A stretch of 12,504 nucleotides of DNA from an uncultured Dermabacteraceae bacterium (GTDB lineage Bacteria > Actinomycetota > Actinomycetes > Actinomycetales > Dermabacteraceae): assembly GCA_943913905.1 (NCBI GenBank), contig CALTZZ010000067.1, positions 1 through 12,504 of the forward strand, in the 5' to 3' direction. Position 1 is the first letter of the stretch. Each line of letters begins with the position of its first letter. Shown piece by piece: positions 6,732-12,504 of this stretch. Made by a program: the position numbers and the translations under genes. The notes under the pieces were generated by a model. The model saw only the letters and a list, made by a program, of their open reading frames with translations, did not search any database and was not told the DNA's origin.

Positions 6732-6771
6732 ACTTGTGCCTCGATACGGTGCTAATCGGCGAAGCGAGCTG

Positions 6772-8007
6772 TTATTCAGCGAAGCGGGTAGCCCGCCAGC
6801 TGACCATGGTCCCCGGCTCCAGCGAGTAAAAATCCACCCACCCCATGTGCCTTCGAGCACGCGAGCGCATATTAGCCAACCCGCTCCGGCGGACGACCGC
6901 AGGATCGATCCCTCGCCCGTTGTCAGACACATTCACTTGGATAACGTCGTCGACGCCTTCCCGGAACATGGAAATGGATACGGCGACGGCAGACGCATGG
7001 GCGTGCCTCGCAGCATTAGCGAGACACTCTTTGACTACCGCCACAACGTCCTCTTCCAAGTCTCCCGTCACTGAATCAATATCGTCCACGGGAGAGTGGA
7101 ATTGGAGACTCGGTGCAAAACCAAGCCCGGCAATCGACATTCCGCATTCGTGCCGAATGCGTTGAGAGAGCGTTACTTCACTCGATTCATTACGCAAAGA
7201 TTGCACAATTTCACGGATCTGCGCGATCGACTTCTCGATTCCGGTAACGCTGAGCTTGAGCGAATGAGCCACGGGGCCTTCGGGTGAAAACTCTGTATAT
7301 TTCGTTGCCTGTTCCTGGATGCTTTCCAGCTGCATACCTACTGCGAACAGTTCCTGAATGGCGAGGTCGTGCAGGTCCCGAGCGATCCTATTGCGTTCAT
7401 CGCGCAGGTCGTCTTCGATCGCCGAAACACCCGAAGAAGCGCGCAGAGCAAACGAATAGAGAGAGGCGTACGCTTCGAGAGCGATGGAATCTGCTTCGCT
7501 AAAGGGGCGCTGTTCGTGCGCACGGAAACGTACGGCCACAGCGAGGCCGCTGGGGGTGCCGCTCGCCTCGATGCGCCGGGTAAGGATCGCGTGAGTAGCG
7601 AGGGCGGCGTCGGCCTCAGGCCCCATGGGAGTTTCTGGATCCACGATGTCGTCTCCCGCGGCGGTTGTGCCCGGGATCAAGAAATTGCCCGTGAGGCCGC
7701 GTGCATAATCCCGCCAGTTGAGTGTTTGAAGCATCCGATCGCTGTCTTGCATGAGCGCGAATGCGAGACCGGAGTCGACGGCTGAGGCACCTTTCTCGCC
7801 GGAAACTTCGGATCCAAGAATGGCTGTGGAAAAGCGGCCACGGGCGATTTCACACACCCACGATGTATCCGTCAAAGGCAGCACGACGAAAAAAGCGTCG
7901 CACGCGAGCTGAGTGTGGGCAGCATCCGCGATGAGGTCGAGCGTCTCGTCGTCGTTGCCGTTGAGGATCGCGAAAGTCAGTTCACTGATGCGCGAGCTAG
8001 TGTGCAT
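6772..8007 (-). CDS. Soluble GAF-domain sensor histidine kinase (DevS/NarX-type), last gene of the cyd operon
   Basis: The product is 411 aa with no membrane segment, so sensing is cytoplasmic. Residues about 20-190 resemble a GAF domain (ending RPFSEADSIALEAYASLYSFAL in outline). A HisKA_3 dimerisation domain follows, with ERNRIARDLHDLAIQELF: His213 is the phosphoacceptor, and D214-Q218 form the DxxxQ phosphatase motif. The ATPase domain has the N-box (Glu327, Asn331), DNGRG (362-366) and GLANM (376-380). The ATG at 8007 lies 11 nt inside the end of cydC, with AGGGAG 6 nt upstream (complement of 8014-8019), so it is coupled to cydC. The single GAF differs from the tandem heme GAFs of mycobacterial DevS, and I cannot identify a ligand. 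Cys36 and Cys52 are possible redox residues. The probable partner is the regulator at 6060-6683. Confidence 0.92.
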   Translation of the reverse strand: MHTSSRISELTFAILNGNDDETLDLIADAAHTQLACDAFFVVLPLTDTSWVCEIARGRFSTAILGSEVSGEKGASAVDSGLAFALMQDSDRMLQTLNWRDYARGLTGNFLIPGTTAAGDDIVDPETPMGPEADAALATHAILTRRIEASGTPSGLAVAVRFRAHEQRPFSEADSIALEAYASLYSFALRASSGVSAIEDDLRDERNRIARDLHDLAIQELFAVGMQLESIQEQATKYTEFSPEGPVAHSLKLSVTGIEKSIAQIREIVQSLRNESSEVTLSQRIRHECGMSIAGLGFAPSLQFHSPVDDIDSVTGDLEEDVVAVVKECLANAARHAHASAVAVSISMFREGVDDVIQVNVSDNGRGIDPAVVRRSGLANMRSRARRHMGWVDFYSLEPGTMVSWRATRFAE

Positions 8008-9880
8008 GATTCGCTCCCTGGTGCCTATGTGCGAGAGTCCCCATCGTATCCATGTCGATCACAGGAAGGCCGCGCTGCTTGAACCGGGAATCGTGGGTAA
8101 TCACGATCACCGTGGTGTCGTCATCAAAGAACTCGCCCGGGGTGAGGATTTGCGTCATCAGCTCATCGGCGAGTGCCATGTCAAGGTGTTCTGTTGGTTC
8201 GTCCAGGATCGTAATCGGTGCGTGTGCGGCGATGGCTCGTGCTAAGAGGAGCCTGCGACGCTCGCCTCCGGATACGTCCGTTCCATGGGAACCGAGCTCG
8301 GTGTCGAGACCGCGCGGCAGGGAAGCAACCCAGTCGTGGAGCCCAGCCCGGGATAAAGCCGAGCTAATGTCGTGGTCAGTGAGCGATGCGCGAACCACCC
8401 GGATGTTCTCTCGCACGCTCGTGGCGAAAACGTGGGCGTCTTCGGCAAAGTACGTGATGGTGGCTCGTTGCTGTGCCTCACCCAGCTCGTTGAGTGGCAC
8501 CCCATTGATTGCCACGTGCCCATCGACCGGCGGCAGGAGCCCGGCGAGCGTCATAGCGTACGTGGACTTTCCCCGTCCCGAAGCACCGTAGATCAAAGTG
8601 CGGTGTCCGGGTGGCGCTTCGAGGGCGGGAACAGTACCTAGCGGCTTGGTTGTCTCCCACCCGAGTGTGAGGCGCGAGGTGCGCAGGTGTGCGGGAGCGA
8701 CTCGGGGGTCAGCCTCGGAAGCGCTATGGGTGGCAAAGTTCGGCTTGCGCGAGTCGCCCTCGCGTGGGCCGACGGATGCAATCTCCGCTTGTGACTGGTC
8801 GGCGGCCTGCCGCAGTGCATCGCGTACTGCCGAGCTCTTGCCATCCTCGAGAGCCTGAGCAACTGGCGGTGTTCCCGGATCGAACTCGGCTAGACGTTCA
8901 GCAGCAACGAGGGTGCGTGCCCGTTGAGTCGCAGCCTGGGGGAGTACCGAAGCTGCTTCGAAACTAGACAATGGTAAAAGAATGAGCACTCCGATAATTC
9001 CCGGTGTATGCCCCATAAAGCCGGCAACGATGCCGCTGCCCGGCGTGGCATATACGGCGCCTGCAGCAAGTACGGACCCCAGAAGCGCCGGGATCATGGC
9101 GATGTGCAGGCATGCCCGCGCTAGGGCCGACGGGATTGCCGCACGATCAAGCGCTCGATCATACTCAGCTTGTGCCCGAGCAAGGTCATCAATGGCGGCG
9201 TTAAACTTCCCCGAAACGACGAGGTGATCCGCATTGTCCACGGCGTGCATAGTCAGCGTGGTGACGTGGCTGCGCGCCTGGACCAGGTCACGCTCCGTCA
9301 CGAGAGCGGCACGGTATGCCAACGCGGGAGCTACACCTGAGGCAATGGCCAACCCCAGCACCATGAAAATGGCGGCTACGGGTGAGAAGGGCGCAATCGT
9401 CGCCACCACGACGACAGCCATCACGAGCGCTACCAGCACAGGAACTACGGCGCGGATCACATCATTGGCCAGATCTTCGGCGTCGTCTCCGATGCGCCCA
9501 AGCAAGTCGCCCTTCTTGACGCGCGAGACGAGCGCGTCAGGAGCCGACGTGAGGCCAGCGTAGATATTGGTGCGCAGCCGCGCGACTCCCGTCAATGCGG
9601 CGTCGTGAGTGAAAAGACGTTCGAGGTAGCGGAAGACACCGCGCGAGATGCCGAGCGCTCGCACGGACACCACCGCGACTGATAGATCGAGAACCGGAGG
9701 CATTGTCCATGCCTTGGTAATCAGGTAGCCCGAAACCGCAGCAAGAGCGAACGCCGTGCTCAAGGTGAGACCGCCCGTGAGAACTGCGGCGAGGATCTGT
9801 CGCGAAGAGATCTGCATGAGCGACTGCATGCGTGTGAGGGCTGCAGACGTGACCGAGCGCGACCGTGGGGCGACGTTCAT
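7997..9880 (-). CDS. cydC: Thiol reductant ABC exporter subunit CydC
   Basis: CydC pairs with CydD as a heterodimeric ABC exporter of glutathione/cysteine (and possibly heme handling), required for assembly of cytochrome bd. The 627 aa product has an N-terminal six-helix membrane domain (about 28-325). This carries the CydC hallmark around residues 48-95 (AVSGYLITKAWTMPP, then RALGISRGVFRYLERLFTHD). A linker of about 80 residues (340-420) is rich in Ala, Ser and charged residues and looks disordered. The ATPase domain has Walker A GASGRGKST (432-440), signature VSGGE (536-540), Walker B ITILDE (556-561) and His596. The Q-loop glutamine is replaced by Glu480 in YFAEDAHVF. The ATG overlaps the cydD stop (ATGA), and the 3' end overlaps the kinase gene by 11 nt. 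Confidence 0.94.
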   Translation of the reverse strand: MNVAPRSRSVTSAALTRMQSLMQISSRQILAAVLTGGLTLSTAFALAAVSGYLITKAWTMPPVLDLSVAVVSVRALGISRGVFRYLERLFTHDAALTGVARLRTNIYAGLTSAPDALVSRVKKGDLLGRIGDDAEDLANDVIRAVVPVLVALVMAVVVVATIAPFSPVAAIFMVLGLAIASGVAPALAYRAALVTERDLVQARSHVTTLTMHAVDNADHLVVSGKFNAAIDDLARAQAEYDRALDRAAIPSALARACLHIAMIPALLGSVLAAGAVYATPGSGIVAGFMGHTPGIIGVLILLPLSSFEAASVLPQAATQRARTLVAAERLAEFDPGTPPVAQALEDGKSSAVRDALRQAADQSQAEIASVGPREGDSRKPNFATHSASEADPRVAPAHLRTSRLTLGWETTKPLGTVPALEAPPGHRTLIYGASGRGKSTYAMTLAGLLPPVDGHVAINGVPLNELGEAQQRATITYFAEDAHVFATSVRENIRVVRASLTDHDISSALSRAGLHDWVASLPRGLDTELGSHGTDVSGGERRRLLLARAIAAHAPITILDEPTEHLDMALADELMTQILTPGEFFDDDTTVIVITHDSRFKQRGLPVIDMDTMGTLAHRHQGANHAH

Positions 9881-11571
9881 ACTTCTTCCCTTTCACGGGA
9901 TTCTGCCTGCACCTCGATGACATGGTGAGCTGCAGCGAGCAACGTATCGCGGTGAGCGGCCACCAGGACCGTGGAGCCAGCTGCGTTGAGGCGCTGGATG
10001 AAATCGATGATCATCGTTTCGCTCGCCCCGTCGAGGTGGCTCGTTGGCTCGTCCAGAATCACGAGAGGTTTCGGATGGACGAGGGTGGCAGTGAGCGCAA
10101 CGCGTTGCCGTTGTCCGACGCTCAACCCCGTGCCACCACGACCTATGAACGCATCCCACCCGTGGACGTCCACGACCTGGGAGAGAAGTCCGGTTGCACG
10201 AGCGGCATCGAGCACAGATGCCCATTCCTCGTCAGTGGGGGCGCCCGTGGTACCTGCAGACTCGCAGACGATTTCCCGTAACGTGCCCGGTCCTACCTGC
10301 GGTCGCTGGGGCAGCCACGTAACCTGCGACCACAGTGTCTGAGGATAAAGGTCACGGACGTCATGAACTGTTTCACCTGAACGAACAGTTACGCTTCCCG
10401 ACGTTGGCTCGAGGAGTCCGAGAATGGCAGCGAATAGGGTCGACTTGCCCGCTCCGCTACTGCCTTTAATCGCGGTAATGGTGCCGGGAGAAATGCACGC
10501 GCTCAGATTGTGCGGGGCAAGCCGATCGCGCCCGTGCACGCTCAGGGCGCTCACATCGATCTCGCTGCGGCGGAGGTCAGGCGCAGCGACAGTCCCGTGC
10601 GCTACCGAAGGAGCATCGATGATGGCGAACGCGGCGTCCAGAGCTGCGAGGCCATCCGTCGAGGCGTGGAACTGTGCTCCTACTTGGCGGAGTGGGAGAT
10701 AAATTTCGGCGGCGAGTACAAGCACCGCTATTGCGGGGAACAGCTCAAGTGAGCCTTCCACAAGCCGAAGCCCGATCGAAACCGCAATGATGGCAACGCC
10801 GAGGGTGGCGATCAATTCGAGGGCAAACGATGACAAAAATGCGTACGCCAGTGTTGTCATCGCCGACTTCTTGTGCCGCTTGCCAAGGTCAGCGACGATC
10901 CTTTCGGACCCTCGCGCTCTGCCCAATGCCCGGAGCGTCGGCAGACCTTCAACGAGATCGAGGGTTTCCGACCATAGAGTTCTCATCGTGGCGAGTGACC
11001 GCTGAGATGATCCTTCGGTCATGAGGCCAATAACGATCATAAAGACGGGAATGAGGGGGAGTGCGATAAGCGCTACCCCCGCACTCAGGGGGTCCCACCA
11101 GGCGATAGCCACAAGCGCGAGTGGCGTGACGGTCGCAGATAGCGCGAGTTGGGGTACGTAGCCCGTCATGTACGGGCGTAGATTTTCAAGGCCCGCCGTC
11201 GCGAGAGTTGCGGTTGAGGCGGACGCATCAATGCGCGCGCGGGGCCCCGCGGCAGCGTGCTGTTTCACGACACGTGCGCGGAGAATCGCGATCGTCTCCG
11301 TCGCAGCGCGGTGGCCCGTGGCGTTCGTCCACCACACCGCGGAGGTACGAATAACGAGTGCGATGGTCATGACAGCAAGGGGGACGGGGTTCCTGTGTGG
11401 CCACGTGTGGTCCTGTAGGAGGTCCGCTCCAACCTTGGCAACGGCCCAGGCCGTTGCAATAGCACAGACAGCCTCCACAAGGCCCATCGCTACCGTGCGG
11501 AACACGTGCAGGCGAGCACTGCTCACGCTGCTGAGTAGACGAGGATCAAGTGGAGGCTGTCGTTTCGCCAC
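9877..11571 (-). CDS. cydD: Thiol reductant ABC exporter subunit CydD
   Basis: CydD is the other half of the CydDC exporter in the cytoplasmic membrane. From the GTG at 11571 the product is 564 aa, the usual length. An upstream in-frame start at 11739 would add 56 residues overlapping cydB out of frame, with a translation that looks like shadow sequence. The membrane domain spans about 15-300 and includes EGLPTLRALGRA and LRQVGAQFHASTDGLAALDA, both typical of CydD. ATPase motifs: Walker A GSSGAGKST (370-378), Q-loop Gln422 in WLPQRPQ, signature LSVGQ (483-487), Walker B LVILDEP (503-509) and His540. The start lies 7 nt after the cydB stop, and the nearest purine-rich site (GGAG in the cydB end) is 10 nt away, so coupling is likely. 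The stop overlaps the cydC ATG by 4 nt. Confidence 0.94.
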   Translation of the reverse strand: MAKRQPPLDPRLLSSVSSARLHVFRTVAMGLVEAVCAIATAWAVAKVGADLLQDHTWPHRNPVPLAVMTIALVIRTSAVWWTNATGHRAATETIAILRARVVKQHAAAGPRARIDASASTATLATAGLENLRPYMTGYVPQLALSATVTPLALVAIAWWDPLSAGVALIALPLIPVFMIVIGLMTEGSSQRSLATMRTLWSETLDLVEGLPTLRALGRARGSERIVADLGKRHKKSAMTTLAYAFLSSFALELIATLGVAIIAVSIGLRLVEGSLELFPAIAVLVLAAEIYLPLRQVGAQFHASTDGLAALDAAFAIIDAPSVAHGTVAAPDLRRSEIDVSALSVHGRDRLAPHNLSACISPGTITAIKGSSGAGKSTLFAAILGLLEPTSGSVTVRSGETVHDVRDLYPQTLWSQVTWLPQRPQVGPGTLREIVCESAGTTGAPTDEEWASVLDAARATGLLSQVVDVHGWDAFIGRGGTGLSVGQRQRVALTATLVHPKPLVILDEPTSHLDGASETMIIDFIQRLNAAGSTVLVAAHRDTLLAAAHHVIEVQAESREREEV

Positions 11572-11578
11572 GAAGTGA

Positions 11579-12504
11579 CTACTCCGAGTCGAAGGCTTCG
11601 CGGTAGCCCTGACGGGCCTTGTCCACGATGCCCCTTGTGCGAGTGGCGGGTGTGTCTTCGCCCGTGACGCGGTGACGGAACACCCAGTACGTCCACGCCT
11701 GGTAGGCGAGAACGATGGGTAGCAGAAGCACTGTGGCAACCGTCATCACCATGAGCGTGTATTCGGTGCTCGAGGCGTTCATGACGGTCAGCGACAGTGC
11801 GGAATCATTAGCAGCGGGGAGAACGTTCGGGAACAACCCCCCAAAGAGCTGGATCGTGGCAGCTGCAATAGCAAGCGACGTAGCGCCGAATGCAAGCCCC
11901 TCGCGACCCGCTCGATTGCAGACCAGCGCGCCAATGAGAGCCAGCGCAGCTACCGCAAGCGGAATCCACGTGAGCATCGAATTCGAGTAGGCGAGCTGTG
12001 CCCAGATGAGGAACACTGCGCCCACGACGATCGTGGGGATCGCAATCTTCCCGGCCAGAGCGTTGGCATCGTGGCGCAGGTCGCCATCTGTACGAAGTGC
12101 CAGGAAGAGGGTGCCATGCAACCAGAACAGCAGCACGAACGTGAGGCCGCCAAGAAGGGCGAAGGGGTTGAGGAGGTCGAATAGGGTCGACGTGACAACG
12201 GAATTGCCGCCGGCGTTCGTCTCCATGCCGATGCCCTGCACGATGTTGCCGAAGGCTACACCCCACAACAGTGAGGGTACGAGCCCACCGATGAAGTGCA
12301 TAACATCCCACGCCATCTTCCAGGACGGGTTTTCGACCTTGGAACGGTACTTGAAGGCGCAGACACGCACGATGAGCGCGACCAAAATAAGCAACAGTGC
12401 GAGGTAGAAACCGGAGAAGAGGGTTGCGTACCATTCCGGGAACGCCGCGAACATCGCGCCGCCGCCGACGAGTACCCACACTTCATTGCCATCCCAGACG
12501 GGGC
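11579..12504 (-). CDS. cydB: Cytochrome bd ubiquinol/menaquinol oxidase subunit II (partial, N-terminus off the edge)
   Basis: CydB is the membrane subunit that pairs with heme-bearing CydA in the high-affinity terminal oxidase, which reduces O2 to water at low oxygen. The visible 307 residues begin with the conserved PVWDGNEVWVLVGGGAMF in outline; this Trp-Asp-Gly-Asn motif includes the conserved aspartate of the proton path. Then comes AAFPEWYATLFSGFY, also typical. About seven hydrophobic helices follow. The C-terminus (HRVTGEDTPATRTRGIVDKA and on) is a hydrophilic tail. Compared with the usual 330-380 aa, roughly the first 30 residues are missing. The reading frame runs open through the right edge; the GTG at 12481 is an internal Val codon. 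cydA is expected just to the right. It is the first visible gene of the minus-strand cyd operon. Confidence 0.96.
   Translation of the reverse strand, partial: PVWDGNEVWVLVGGGAMFAAFPEWYATLFSGFYLALLLILVALIVRVCAFKYRSKVENPSWKMAWDVMHFIGGLVPSLLWGVAFGNIVQGIGMETNAGGNSVVTSTLFDLLNPFALLGGLTFVLLFWLHGTLFLALRTDGDLRHDANALAGKIAIPTIVVGAVFLIWAQLAYSNSMLTWIPLAVAALALIGALVCNRAGREGLAFGATSLAIAAATIQLFGGLFPNVLPAANDSALSLTVMNASSTEYTLMVMTVATVLLLPIVLAYQAWTYWVFRHRVTGEDTPATRTRGIVDKARQGYREAFDSE

Noticed and set aside
11572..11739. N-terminal extension of CydD from 11739
   Set aside because: The extra 56 residues lie over the 3' end of cydB and read as shadow sequence; the GTG at 11571 gives the normal family length.
11808..12479. 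Open frame of 223 codons on the minus strand in another frame of cydB
   Set aside because: Arg/His-rich translation with no family resemblance, fully inside cydB in a shifted frame; a codon-bias shadow.
1..12504. Search for CRISPR arrays, insertion sequences, tRNA genes, toxin-antitoxin or defence genes
   Set aside because: No regularly spaced repeats, transposase motifs, cloverleaf-like segments or small gene pairs of that kind were seen; every gap is short and all long coding regions are accounted for.

Overview
The window looks like chromosomal DNA of a high-GC Gram-positive bacterium (Actinomycetota). The reasons are the GC-rich third codon positions, the heavy use of GTG starts (seven of the eleven start codons that can be placed), the gene order recG-rsmD-coaD-DUF177-rnc-mutM, and protein sequences that read like actinobacterial family members. 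An Actinomycetaceae-type genome (Trueperella/Actinomyces-like) would fit, but that is a guess and cannot be settled from this window. I see no tRNA, rRNA, insertion sequence, phage gene or CRISPR array.

Region 1 (1-5921) is a housekeeping block. The N-terminus of rpmB (ribosomal protein L28, minus strand) is cut by the left edge. Diverging from it is a compact plus-strand run: recG (branched-DNA helicase), rsmD (16S rRNA m2G966 methyltransferase), coaD (last-but-one step of CoA synthesis), a zinc-ribbon DUF177/YceD protein, rnc (RNase III) and mutM (8-oxoguanine glycosylase). Spacings are 2, 9, 28, -1 and 3 nt, so this is almost certainly one operon combining DNA repair, ribosome/RNA maturation and CoA synthesis. 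Two genes often found in this neighbourhood are missing from their usual slots: a DAK2-domain gene before recG, and rpmF (L32) after the DUF177 gene.

Region 2 (5922-6771) is a short intergenic stretch with a near-palindromic, DevR-box-like element, then a single NarL/DevR-type response regulator on the plus strand. It is closed by a strong hairpin that can serve as a bidirectional terminator.

Region 3 (6772-12504, minus strand, transcribed right to left) is the distal part of a cytochrome bd operon: cydB (N-terminus off the right edge), cydD, cydC, and then a soluble GAF-domain histidine kinase whose start codon lies inside the end of cydC. CydB is a membrane subunit of the high-affinity quinol oxidase. 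CydDC is the ABC exporter of cysteine/glutathione needed to assemble it. The kinase is translationally tied to this operon, while its probable partner regulator faces it tail to tail. The simplest reading is a DevS/DevR-like redox, oxygen or NO sensor system devoted to cytochrome bd. This is the most interesting part of the window; the link to cyd expression is inference, because the cydA promoter lies outside.
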